A stretch of 8,809 nucleotides of DNA, from positions 1 through 8,809 of the forward strand of contig JAICHN010000212.1 in NCBI GenBank assembly GCA_025924845.1. Direction: 5' to 3'. Under the pieces are notes generated by a model. It was given only the letters and a program-made list of their open reading frames with translations. It ran no database searches and was not told the origin of the DNA. Of this stretch, positions 1 through 5,868 are shown one piece after another. The position numbers and the translations under genes were made by a program. The stretch comes from Chloroflexota bacterium (lineage in GTDB: Bacteria; Chloroflexota; UBA5177; JANWHV01). Numbering within the stretch: position 1 is the first letter of the stretch; each line of letters starts with the position of its first letter.

Positions 1-358
1 CGGAGGCCGATACCAGAACCAGGCTCCGCACGCGCGCCGGGGCCAGGTGAGCCAGTTCCAGCGCGATGGAGGCGCCCATGGAGAGCCCCACCACATGCGC
101 CGGCTGATCAGCCGCGCGCGCCGCCAAGAGCGCCGCCGCGTCCTCGACCAACGTCCGCAGGGTAAATGGTCCGCCGGGGGGCGTGCGGCCGGCGCCCCGA
201 TTGTCGGGAGCCAGGCAGCGGAAGCGGGAGGCGAAGTGCGCGAGCTGAGGCGACCAGGCGGTATGGTCGGCCCCCAGCCCTTGTAGCCAGAGGATCGGCG
301 TACCCTGGCCGCGTTCGTCGTAGTACAGATCGGTGCCGCTTACGCGCAGCGTTGACAC
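1..358 (-). CDS. Alpha/beta hydrolase fold protein, N-terminal part (C-terminus outside window)
   Basis: The reading frame opens with GTG at 358 and continues to the left edge, giving 119 residues of the N-terminal half. Seen: an early beta-hairpin region (GTDLYYDERGQG), the oxyanion-side strand ending in LWLQGLGADH, the PDNRGAGRT motif typical of this fold, and the nucleophile elbow GLSMGA with the probable catalytic serine at residue 93. The family includes esterases, lactonases, haloperoxidase-like and 3-oxoadipate enol-lactonase-like enzymes. The acid and histidine of the triad lie outside the window, so the substrate cannot be named. No signal peptide is visible, so a cytoplasmic enzyme is inferred. 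The GTG start is supported by AGGGGAG seven bases upstream and by an in-frame TAG at 371-373 that excludes a longer protein. It is transcribed away from the Cys-rich gene at 578. Confidence 0.85.
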   Translation of the reverse strand, partial: MSTLRVSGTDLYYDERGQGTPILWLQGLGADHTAWSPQLAHFASRFRCLAPDNRGAGRTPPGGPFTLRTLVEDAAALLAARAADQPAHVVGLSMGASIALELAHLAPARVRSLVLVSAS

Positions 359-365
359 AACATCG

Positions 366-372
366 CTCCCCT
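366..372 (-). promoter_or_regulatory. Ribosome binding site of the hydrolase gene
   Basis: On the minus strand this reads AGGGGAG and lies seven bases before the GTG at 358. It decides a GTG start. The nearby ATG two bases further upstream is in another frame and stops after seven codons. Confidence 0.7.
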
Positions 373-436
373 AGTGCTGTTTTATGGTAGTGGCCGGCAC
401 GGAACGAGCCTCGCACCCCGCTCAACTCACCCATGG

Positions 437-522
437 TACAGGGTAGCTCGGTAGGGACGCAGCCTGATTACTGATGCTGATCGGACGGTGACCTGTCCAA
501 TGGATACCCTATACAGGGTAGC
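437..522. repeat. 11-base direct repeat, candidate regulator half-sites
   Basis: TACAGGGTAGC occurs at 437-447 and again at 512-522, 75 bases apart and both in the intergenic region between the divergent genes. The second copy forms the right arm of a perfect inverted repeat (505-520). The first copy has only an imperfect partner, ACCC at 429-432. The pairing suggests two binding sites of one DNA-binding protein, perhaps with looping. That role is inference. Confidence 0.4.
505..520. promoter_or_regulatory. Candidate operator: perfect inverted repeat TACCCT-N4-AGGGTA
   Basis: The 16 bases read TACCCTATACAGGGTA, with six-base perfect arms around a four-base spacer. The repeat covers the position where the -35 element would lie for the TATAAT box at 532-537. 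Bound protein would therefore block, or replace, -35 recognition. The -35 hexamer itself is poor, so either a repressor or an activator is possible. The regulator is not identifiable in this window. Confidence 0.45.
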
Positions 523-531
523 GTGATAGCG

Positions 532-537
532 TATAAT
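532..537 (+). promoter_or_regulatory. Promoter -10 element (TATAAT) of the Cys-rich gene
   Basis: A perfect TATAAT box is followed by GGC. No good -35 hexamer is found 16-18 bases upstream; that place is taken by the inverted repeat at 505-520. Transcription would start near 543-545, leaving a leader of about 34 bases before the ATG at 578. Together with its flanks (AGCGTATAATGGC, 528-540) it matches the -10 region of the pilI-like gene at 3353-3365 with one mismatch. Confidence 0.55.
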
Positions 538-565
538 GGCATCACAGCAGCCAACCCAGCCTTGC

Positions 566-570
566 GGAGG
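566..570 (+). promoter_or_regulatory. Ribosome binding site fixing the start at 578
   Basis: GGAGG lies seven bases before the ATG at 578. The alternative ATG at 536 has no such site and overlaps the -10 box, so the site decides the shorter start. Confidence 0.7.
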
Positions 571-577
571 CTCGTCC

Positions 578-1249
578 ATGGATCGGGATGACGATACGTC
601 GGGTAATTCCCTAGCAGCGAACGCCCAGAGCCAGGGAGATCGCGCCCCGTTGCGTGCCCGCCATTGCTGGGAAATCGTGCGCCAGGTACCTGGGCTACAC
701 TTCAACTGCGAGGAGTGTTATGCCTATTTCGTGCAGCAGGATTGCTGGACCCTGTGGGCGCTCCGGCGGCCGGGCTTCAAGCCATGTTGCCAGAAAGAGG
801 GCGATTGCACGCAGTGCGTAGTACTTACCGAGCGCATGCGCCCACAGAGCAACCAGCACATGGAGATCGAGCGGGCAAGACCGATTCGGCCTGCCCCCGC
901 GCCGTCCAAACGGATCTGCAGCTATCTTCAGTTGTACACCGGCGGTCAGCCGGTAGAAGGTGAAGGGCGGAACGCCGCCGTAACTCGTGCCATGCAGATG
1001 CGTAGTGCCGACTTCCGCTGTCGTCTGCGCGGCGTTCATCTGGATATGGGCTACGTGGGTGATGTTTGTGTCTCGCGGCACATTGAGGAGTGCGTTTTCC
1101 TCGAGGAAACTCGTCCGGAGGTGCATGTGAGGACACTGCCCATGGCCAAACAGTCGTTTGAGGCGGACACAGGGAAGCGCGCCGGAGACAAAGATTCCCC
1201 CGTGCCGACCGCCCCCGATGGGGCGGGCCGGCGGGGGGCAAAAGGCTAG
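578..1249 (+). CDS. Cys-rich protein with two Cys-Trp motifs (two-CW-like domain)
   Basis: The 223-residue soluble protein has 12 cysteines. Eight cluster in residues 30-80: C30 in HCWEI, C44 and C47 (CEEC), C56 in DCW, C70-C71 (PCC), and C77 and C80 (CTQC). The others are C114, C148, C164 and C172. The pattern CWEI, then CxxC, then DCW, then CC and CxxC resembles the two-CW type of small cysteine domain found in bacterial signalling and redox-related proteins. Binding of zinc or an iron-sulphur cluster is plausible but inferred. Residues 140-180 form a second block with mixed charged and hydrophobic residues that I do not recognise. The last 30 residues are polar and probably disordered. No membrane segment or signal peptide is seen. 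The start at 578 is chosen because of GGAGG seven bases upstream and because the earlier in-frame ATG (536) lies inside the TATAAT box. The stop TAG overlaps the stop of the convergent TPR gene. Confidence 0.75.
   Translation: MDRDDDTSGNSLAANAQSQGDRAPLRARHCWEIVRQVPGLHFNCEECYAYFVQQDCWTLWALRRPGFKPCCQKEGDCTQCVVLTERMRPQSNQHMEIERARPIRPAPAPSKRICSYLQLYTGGQPVEGEGRNAAVTRAMQMRSADFRCRLRGVHLDMGYVGDVCVSRHIEECVFLEETRPEVHVRTLPMAKQSFEADTGKRAGDKDSPVPTAPDGAGRRGAKG
1209..1226. other. GC hairpin at the convergent gene ends
   Basis: CCGCCCC (1209-1215) pairs perfectly with GGGGCGG (1220-1226) across a four-base loop. It lies inside the last codons of the Cys-rich gene and 20-37 bases beyond the stop of the convergent TPR gene. 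No T-run follows on either strand, so it is not a classical intrinsic terminator. It may still pause polymerase or protect the 3' end of the TPR mRNA. Confidence 0.3.
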
Positions 1250-3168
1250 AGATTCGTTCGGCTCGCCTGCAGAGCCTTGCGGAACTCCGTGGCTGCCTCG
1301 GCCGTCTTCCCCTGCCGGGCCAGCAGGAAGCCAAGCTTTCGATGCAGATCGGCCCGAGCCGGATCGGCGGCAAGCGCTCGCTGGATGACCAGGATCTCCG
1401 TAGCGAGTTCCACCGCGTTCGAGGATCCGGTGGGCACGGGCTGCGCCTGGCCGGCCGAAGCGGCGGCCGCCGGCACCGGGGGAACCGGCCCGGGCGGCGG
1501 CGCCGGGGGATTGGTGCTTTTTCCACTCAACCGGGCCGATAGGCCGCTTCCGAGTTCGGCAGAACGCTCCTCGGATGGAGGCGCGGCGGTGCGTCCCTCC
1601 CGCGGTTCCGGAGTAGGCGGCATGGCGGCGGAGGCCGGCGATGGGGGCGGCTCAATGCGCAAATCACCACTCGTGCTGAAAGCCGCCAAGGGAGTGGGCG
1701 CGGCCGACCAATCAGACGGAGGAGGGGGCGGTTCCGGCGAGACCGGGGTCGGCATACGCGGCGCCGCCGGTGGAGTCGTGGCCAATGGTCGGTCCGCGAC
1801 GGGTTCAGCCCCCCCTATCGTGCGCAGACGCTGTTCCAGGGTGATTGTTTTCAATAGTGGTTGCTGTTCACCACCGCTAAGCGGCGCCTCCGCCCAATCC
1901 TCGGGAAGTTCTTCCTCGTCGAAGGTAGTGAGCTTGGGAATAGGAGTACCTGGGACTCCGGCGTCACGCCCCTGCTCGGCGGCGACGGGTTCTTGCTCCC
2001 GAAGTGAGCCGGCGTCGGAGAAATCGGTGGTCAGGACCGGGACGGGCAAATCGGCAATGGGCGTATCGGCGACCTGCTGACTGTCCGCCAAGCGCCCGTG
2101 CAGCATCGATTCCGCGATGGGCGCGGCAGTTGGGGTGACGATGGCCACATGCTCGGCCAGAATTTCCTCTTGCACCATTTCCCAGGCGGGGGCCGGGTCT
2201 TGACCCGTACTGAGCGCCATCTGTACCACCGCCTCGTCGCTTCGTCCCTGAGCCTCGTAAGCTAACGAGAGATGGTAATGATGGATGCCGTTTCCCTCCT
2301 CCAGGGCTACCGCTTGCTCAAACGCCGCGACCGCTTCCTTCAACTTATTGTTCTGCCGCAGAATACGGCCATGCAAATCATGAATTGCCGCCGCTTCGGG
2401 CATAACCTCGATCGCCTTCCGCACCTCGCTCAGGGCGACTCGACGGTCACCGCGCATCAGGGCAAGCCGTGCCACGTGGTAGTGGGCTTCGGGATGGTAC
2501 GGCACCTGCGAGGCGACACGCATGAAGAGCGATTCGGCGTCCCGATATTTGCCGTCGTTCTCGAAGAGAAAGGCGGCGGCCATGGCGGTAATGTGATCGT
2601 AGGGATTGGCCCGCATAGTGTGCTCGCAGCGGGCGGCCTCGCGCGAGGACTCGTGGTTCGCGTCGGCGAGCAACTGTTGGATTCCCGACTTGTCGTAGGT
2701 TTCAAGTTGGACATTCGAGACGGCCTGACGGCGCCCATCACGGATCACAAAGGTCGCCTTGTCGACCCAGTAGTTGACGAAGAGCCCTTCCGTGGTATCG
2801 CAGATAGTCACCCCGACCGCTTTCCGGCGATCCAGCTTAGCCCCCACGGCCCGCAGCACTTCTGCATAGCCCATGGGCAATAAAGGATGCTTGCGATCCG
2901 TGCGATCGCCGCCGTGGAACAGCACACCGTTTTTATCGACGGTGTTTCCGGACACAATGCCGTTCAACTCAAGCAAATCGGCATTATGCACATCGATCGA
3001 GGTGGGCTTCTTCCATTCGCCCTTGGCAAAAAAATGCAGAATGAAGCCCGTTTCCACCTGGGCCAGAGTAATGGAGCGGGCTCGCTGCTGATTACAATAT
3101 TGACCCAACACCGCCAACGTATGGGTGTAGGATGGAGTGGAGCCGCCGACTCGCGCCGCATCGATCAT
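1246..3168 (-). CDS. TPR protein with Pro-rich linker, divergent from the chemosensory operon
   Basis: The product has 640 residues. Residues 1-165 form a domain I do not recognise, rich in beta-type hydrophobic patterns. Four consecutive 34-residue TPR units follow at about 191-224, 225-258, 259-292 and 293-326, with the usual small and aromatic residues. Residues about 340-585 are a low-complexity linker rich in Pro, Ala, Ser and Glu. A last TPR lies at about 604-637. TPR arrays bind partner proteins, so an adaptor or scaffold role is likely; the partner is unknown. No signal peptide or membrane segment is seen, so it is probably cytoplasmic. The ATG at 3168 has AGGGGG seven bases upstream. 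It is divergent from the pilI-like gene, which hints at a link with the pilus/chemosensory system. The stop overlaps that of the Cys-rich gene in CTAG (1246-1249). The plus-strand open frames within it are GC-driven shadows. Confidence 0.8.
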   Translation of the reverse strand: MIDAARVGGSTPSYTHTLAVLGQYCNQQRARSITLAQVETGFILHFFAKGEWKKPTSIDVHNADLLELNGIVSGNTVDKNGVLFHGGDRTDRKHPLLPMGYAEVLRAVGAKLDRRKAVGVTICDTTEGLFVNYWVDKATFVIRDGRRQAVSNVQLETYDKSGIQQLLADANHESSREAARCEHTMRANPYDHITAMAAAFLFENDGKYRDAESLFMRVASQVPYHPEAHYHVARLALMRGDRRVALSEVRKAIEVMPEAAAIHDLHGRILRQNNKLKEAVAAFEQAVALEEGNGIHHYHLSLAYEAQGRSDEAVVQMALSTGQDPAPAWEMVQEEILAEHVAIVTPTAAPIAESMLHGRLADSQQVADTPIADLPVPVLTTDFSDAGSLREQEPVAAEQGRDAGVPGTPIPKLTTFDEEELPEDWAEAPLSGGEQQPLLKTITLEQRLRTIGGAEPVADRPLATTPPAAPRMPTPVSPEPPPPPSDWSAAPTPLAAFSTSGDLRIEPPPSPASAAMPPTPEPREGRTAAPPSEERSAELGSGLSARLSGKSTNPPAPPPGPVPPVPAAAASAGQAQPVPTGSSNAVELATEILVIQRALAADPARADLHRKLGFLLARQGKTAEAATEFRKALQASRTNL

Positions 3169-3225
3169 GGTGCCACCCCCTATGTACGGAAGCCGGAAAG
3201 CCCCGGCGCATTGGAATCAACTGCA

Positions 3226-3254
3226 ACGTTAGGGCGCAATTCCTCTTGTGTCAA
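3226..3254 (-). promoter_or_regulatory. Candidate sigma-70-type promoter of the TPR gene
   Basis: On the minus strand TTGACA (3254-3249) is a perfect -35 element. After a 17-base spacer comes TAACGT (3231-3226), a weak -10 with three of six matches. The predicted transcript start near 3219 gives a leader of about 50 bases before the ATG at 3168. Spacing and -35 are good, but the -10 is poor. Confidence 0.4.
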
Positions 3255-3312
3255 GCACCTGGAAGGCTGAAAAGCATGGTTCGCTCCACATCGTACGGCC
3301 CATGAGGCTGCC

Positions 3313-3324
3313 CAGGCTAGCCTG
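3313..3324. promoter_or_regulatory. Perfect 12-base palindrome, candidate regulator site
   Basis: CAGGCTAGCCTG is fully self-complementary. Its centre lies about 50 bases before the predicted transcript start of the pilI-like operon, a common place for an activator. The -35 of that promoter is weak, which fits activator dependence. The function is inferred from position only. Confidence 0.35.
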
Positions 3325-3356
3325 AAATGCCCATTTCGCCACGCTCGCGTTCAGCG

Positions 3357-3362
3357 TACAAT
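3357..3362 (+). promoter_or_regulatory. Candidate -10 element (TACAAT) of the chemosensory operon
   Basis: TACAAT matches the -10 consensus at five of six bases. The -35 region (around 3334-3340, TTTCGCC) is poor. Its flanks AGCGTACAATGGC (3353-3365) repeat those of the TATAAT box at 528-540 with a single mismatch, which supports both as real promoters. The predicted leader is about 25 bases before the ATG at 3393. Confidence 0.45.
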
Positions 3363-3392
3363 GGCGGCATTCGAGGCGGGAGTTCGAACGCC

Positions 3393-3866
3393 ATGGCCGA
3401 TAGTGTAAACGGCAGGGTATTTGCCGCACTGGTTTTTTCGGTGCGGGAGAGGCTCTATGCCCTCGAGCAGCGTGGGCAGGCTACGCTGCTTCCCTGGCTG
3501 CAACGATATCGTCCCGCCGGCGCCGCCCCCGGCCTACCTGAGTGGTGTCTGGGTCTGCTCAATGTACGCGGCACCGTGCAAATGGTGGTCGACCTTGGTC
3601 GGCTCCTCAAGGAAGGGCACTCGGACATCACCGCCGATAGTAGACTGATCTTTATCGAGCATGGTGCGGCTCAGCTTGGACTGCTCGTGGACGGGGAGAT
3701 CGGAGTACGCTACCTAAGACCCGGCGAATCGCCTGAATTTCCGGCATCTCCTCTTTTCGCGAATGGTCGTGCCTGGTTGGATACCCAGGATGTCATCGTG
3801 CTCGACGGCGCGGCGATCATCCGCCACGTGGCGGAAGAATTACGGGCCCCTGAGTATCTCGCCTGA
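3393..3866 (+). CDS. pilI: CheW-like coupling protein, PilI type
   Basis: The 157-residue protein would link the receptor to the CheA-like kinase at the signalling array in the cytoplasm. It is one CheW domain. The opening strand FAALVFSVRERLYALE is followed by LLNVRGTVQMVVDLGRLL (residues 55-72), the counterpart of the CheW G-L-L-N-x-R-G-x-hydrophobic-x-x-V-D-L core. Then come RLIFIEHGAAQLGLLVDG and a final VIVLDGAAII strand. Length matches PilI-type CheW proteins. The start at 3393 is preferred over an in-frame ATG at 3327: the sequence GGCGGGAG ends ten bases upstream, the 22 extra residues have no CheW character, and 3327 lies ahead of the predicted promoter. It is the first gene of a four-gene operon, with 33 bases before the receptor gene. 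The symbol is by analogy; a plain CheW is the alternative. Confidence 0.82.
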   Translation: MADSVNGRVFAALVFSVRERLYALEQRGQATLLPWLQRYRPAGAAPGLPEWCLGLLNVRGTVQMVVDLGRLLKEGHSDITADSRLIFIEHGAAQLGLLVDGEIGVRYLRPGESPEFPASPLFANGRAWLDTQDVIVLDGAAIIRHVAEELRAPEYLA

Positions 3867-3883
3867 ACGCGCTACGCATGTTT

Positions 3884-3888
3884 GGAGG
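3884..3888 (+). promoter_or_regulatory. Ribosome binding site supporting the receptor start at 3900
   Basis: GGAGG lies 11 bases before the ATG at 3900. The alternative upstream TTG at 3882 overlaps this site and has none of its own. Confidence 0.55.
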
Positions 3889-3899
3889 ATGGTGTAAGG

Positions 3900-5324
3900 A
3901 TGAAGCAGCAGAAGGCGATCCAATCCGGATCGCCCCTCGTCGGTGAGGAGGAGAGTCGCGGCATGCTCGCCGGCCGCTTCCATCCGCGTCACTGGCCAAT
4001 ACGGCTCAAGCTGGGCCTGGTCATGGTCGGCTGCGGGCTGGCGCCGCTGCTTGCCGGCGGTCTCCTGCTCCCCGCCCTGTTCAACGGCGATGTGCCTCAT
4101 CTCGGGCTGGGCGTGATCGCCGTGTTGACCGTCGCGGGCGTGGTCTATGCCGACTATCAGCTCACCAAGCCGCTGATTCTCCTGACGAGGGCCGCGATCG
4201 CCCTGCGCCGGGGCGACTTCGACCTGCGCTTGAATCCGACCCAGAATGATGAGGTAGGGCAGATTGCCGTTACCGTGGACGTGCTTACCGGCAAAATGCA
4301 ATCTTTGGTCACCAATCTGGATAACCAACGCGCCGAGCTGGAAAATGGGATCATCCAGTTGTTTACCGAGCTTGCCGAGGCGGCGAGCGGCGATTTGACG
4401 GTGCGCCCCACCTTGAGTGAGGGATCGTTGGGCGCCGTGGCCGACTCGGTAAATATCTTGCTTGAGCGCTTCAACGCCACCGTCAAGGGCATTCAGGCCA
4501 CGGCGAGCGCCGTCTCCAACGGTACCTCGGCCATGGCGGCGACCGTGCTGCGCGTATCCCAGGAATCGCAACGACAGGCATCCGAACTATCTCGCGGGGC
4601 CGAGGCAATCGCCGAGATGGCCGCGTCGGCACAATCGGTCAGTGAACGCACGCATGCCGCGACCAACGTGGCGGCCGAGGCCGTGGTGGCCGTGGAAAGC
4701 GGCAACGAAGCCGTGACCTACGCTCGCGAGGCGGCCAAGCGCACGGCGGACACATCGAAGAAGGCCGCGCGCCAGGTGAAGAGCCTTGGCGAGAGCGCTC
4801 AGCTAATGGGCAACGCCCTCCTGCTGGTCCAGCGCAATACCGAGGAGTTGCACTTGATTGCCGGTAATGCCTCGATCGAGGCCGCCCGTTACTCCGAAAG
4901 CAGTGGTGTGTTCCGCACCGTGGCCGATTCCATTGAGCAATTGGCCCAACAATCGCAGGTCGCCGTGCGGCAAATTCAGAGTGTGATCGAGAACACGCAG
5001 CGCGAAACCGCGCATGTGGTAGCCGCGATCGAGGACGTGACCGGCGAAGTAAGCACCGTAGCCCGTGCCATCAACCTGGCAGGCGAGAATTTCGATACCA
5101 TCAATCACGTTGTACAGCGATTGGCTGACCTGAACATCTTTATCGCCAGCGCCAGCGAACAGCAGGCGCGCATGGCCGCCGACGTGGCGGCGGAAATCAA
5201 CGCGCTCAATGAGATTTCGGTCCAGACTTCCAGGAACACCGCCGCTTCCGCCGAGGCGGCGGTCAGCCTACGTCGGCTTACCGAGCAATTGAATGACTCA
5301 GTGGCGACGCTAAAGGTCAGCTAG
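3900..5324 (+). CDS. pilJ: PilJ-like methyl-accepting chemotaxis receptor without periplasmic sensor domain
   Basis: The 474-residue inner-membrane receptor would control the kinase encoded downstream. A cytoplasmic N-terminus of about 37 residues is followed by TM1 (about 38-61), a loop of only about six residues, and TM2 (about 68-86). HAMP 1 spans about 88-140 and includes KPLILL and DEVG. A second HAMP-like segment at about 152-198 carries GDLTVRPTLSEG and GAVADSVN, a signature shared with PilJ. The long helical signalling domain turns at about 323-330 (NASIEAAR) and ends at 474 with no CheR-docking pentapeptide. PilJ of Pseudomonas is about 680 residues, and the missing part matches its periplasmic PilJ repeats. 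The tip keeps Asn323, Glu327 and Arg330, but the usual GRGFAVVADEV stretch is degenerate (SGVFRTVADSI). The start at 3900 follows GGAGG. The next gene starts ten bases after its stop. Confidence 0.82.
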   Translation: MKQQKAIQSGSPLVGEEESRGMLAGRFHPRHWPIRLKLGLVMVGCGLAPLLAGGLLLPALFNGDVPHLGLGVIAVLTVAGVVYADYQLTKPLILLTRAAIALRRGDFDLRLNPTQNDEVGQIAVTVDVLTGKMQSLVTNLDNQRAELENGIIQLFTELAEAASGDLTVRPTLSEGSLGAVADSVNILLERFNATVKGIQATASAVSNGTSAMAATVLRVSQESQRQASELSRGAEAIAEMAASAQSVSERTHAATNVAAEAVVAVESGNEAVTYAREAAKRTADTSKKAARQVKSLGESAQLMGNALLLVQRNTEELHLIAGNASIEAARYSESSGVFRTVADSIEQLAQQSQVAVRQIQSVIENTQRETAHVVAAIEDVTGEVSTVARAINLAGENFDTINHVVQRLADLNIFIASASEQQARMAADVAAEINALNEISVQTSRNTAASAEAAVSLRRLTEQLNDSVATLKVS

Positions 5325-5328
5325 GGGA
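5323..5328 (+). promoter_or_regulatory. Ribosome binding site of the mini-receptor gene, overlapping the receptor stop
   Basis: AGGGGA overlaps the TAG stop of the receptor gene (5322-5324) and lies six bases before the ATG at 5335. This placement suggests translational coupling. Confidence 0.65.
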
Positions 5329-5334
5329 ATTATC

Positions 5335-5868
5335 ATGCATCCCGATCAGTTTCGCGCGCCGACCCTGATGCGAGCCGAGGACTCCGCCGCCACGCGCGAG
5401 CAGGCTCTCCAGCGGTTGATGGAAACTACCGACTATGTAAGCCGACGGGCCCTTCAATTAGATGAGCAGGTGCAGGAAGTCGAGCATATCGTCTTGCACC
5501 TGAGTGCCCTGGCCCGCCAGTTGCGGACCCTGGCGAGCAATACTAGTTTGGAAGCTACCCGAATGCGCATGAGTGCGCCGCTGGCTGAGATCGCTCGCCA
5601 GATGAGGCGGTTATCCCAACAAGTTGGGGAATCCAACGATCAACTCGGTCTGACGCTCCGCTCCTATACCGTCTCCACCGGCGAACTACGCCAGGCCGCG
5701 ACCAGCTTGCTGCACGACGCCAAGGCCATTCAAGAGAGCGCCGCGCCCAGCGAGCCGGTCGAGAAACAGCCGGCGGCGCCGCCAAGCCGCCCCACCGCCC
5801 TGCCCCGTTGGCAGGTCACACCACCCTATCACACACCCGAGATCGATCCCGAGGAGCAGCCGAAATGA
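5335..5868 (+). CDS. Soluble mini-receptor-like protein (isolated MCP signalling tip)
   Basis: The 177-residue protein has no membrane segment or signal peptide. Residues about 15-135 are predicted helical with coiled-coil character; residues 136-177 are Pro-rich and probably disordered. The centre reads LASNTSLEATR, with Asn69, Glu73 and Arg76. This matches the receptor product just upstream (IAGNASIEAAR), and the following segments also align (LAEIARQMRRLSQQ against FRTVADSIEQLAQQ) with one residue missing. In classical receptors this region forms the hairpin that binds CheA and CheW. The protein therefore looks like a soluble receptor tip with no sensor, HAMP or full methylation helices, perhaps a decoy, a spacer or an adaptor of the array. 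That role is inferred. It sits between receptor and kinase genes, and its TGA overlaps the kinase ATG. I know no named homologue. An alternative is a remnant of a duplicated receptor, but its own ribosome site and intact frame argue for function. Confidence 0.75.
   Translation: MHPDQFRAPTLMRAEDSAATREQALQRLMETTDYVSRRALQLDEQVQEVEHIVLHLSALARQLRTLASNTSLEATRMRMSAPLAEIARQMRRLSQQVGESNDQLGLTLRSYTVSTGELRQAATSLLHDAKAIQESAAPSEPVEKQPAAPPSRPTALPRWQVTPPYHTPEIDPEEQPK
5851..5856 (+). promoter_or_regulatory. Ribosome binding site of the kinase gene
   Basis: GAGGAG lies inside the end of the mini-receptor gene, eight bases before the ATG at 5865. The start and stop overlap in ATGA (5865-5868), so translation is probably coupled. 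Confidence 0.65.

Noticed and set aside
108..434. Minus-strand open frame of 108 codons
   Set aside because: It is in another frame of the hydrolase gene, which shows clear family motifs; the frame gives an Arg-rich sequence without any domain.
483..498. Second inverted repeat GGAC-N8-GTCC
   Set aside because: Arms of only four bases and an inner part that is out of register make it likely to be chance.
536..577. Upstream ATG at 536 as start of the Cys-rich protein
   Set aside because: It lies within the TATAAT box, has no ribosome binding site, and the in-frame ATG at 578 has GGAGG seven bases upstream.
1209..1226. Hairpin as a rho-independent terminator
   Set aside because: No T-run on either strand, so it is listed only as a hairpin with low confidence.
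825..1526. Minus-strand open frame of 233 codons across the two gene ends
   Set aside because: Arg/Pro-rich composition typical of a GC-rich shadow; it overlaps two supported genes.
1277..2080. Plus-strand open frame of 267 codons opposite the TPR gene
   Set aside because: Gly/Ser-rich mirror of the Pro-rich linker, with no domain and no ribosome site noted.
2272..2883. Plus-strand open frame of 203 codons opposite the TPR repeats
   Set aside because: It lies opposite clear TPR units and has no recognisable family.
3327..3392. Upstream ATG at 3327 as start of the CheW-like protein
   Set aside because: It precedes the candidate promoter, lacks a ribosome site and adds residues without CheW character; the ATG at 3393 fits better.
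3882..3899. TTG at 3882 as start of the receptor
   Set aside because: It overlaps the GGAGG that serves the ATG at 3900.
3840..4571. Minus-strand open frame of 243 codons opposite the receptor
   Set aside because: It lies opposite membrane and HAMP segments that match the receptor family; composition fits a shadow.
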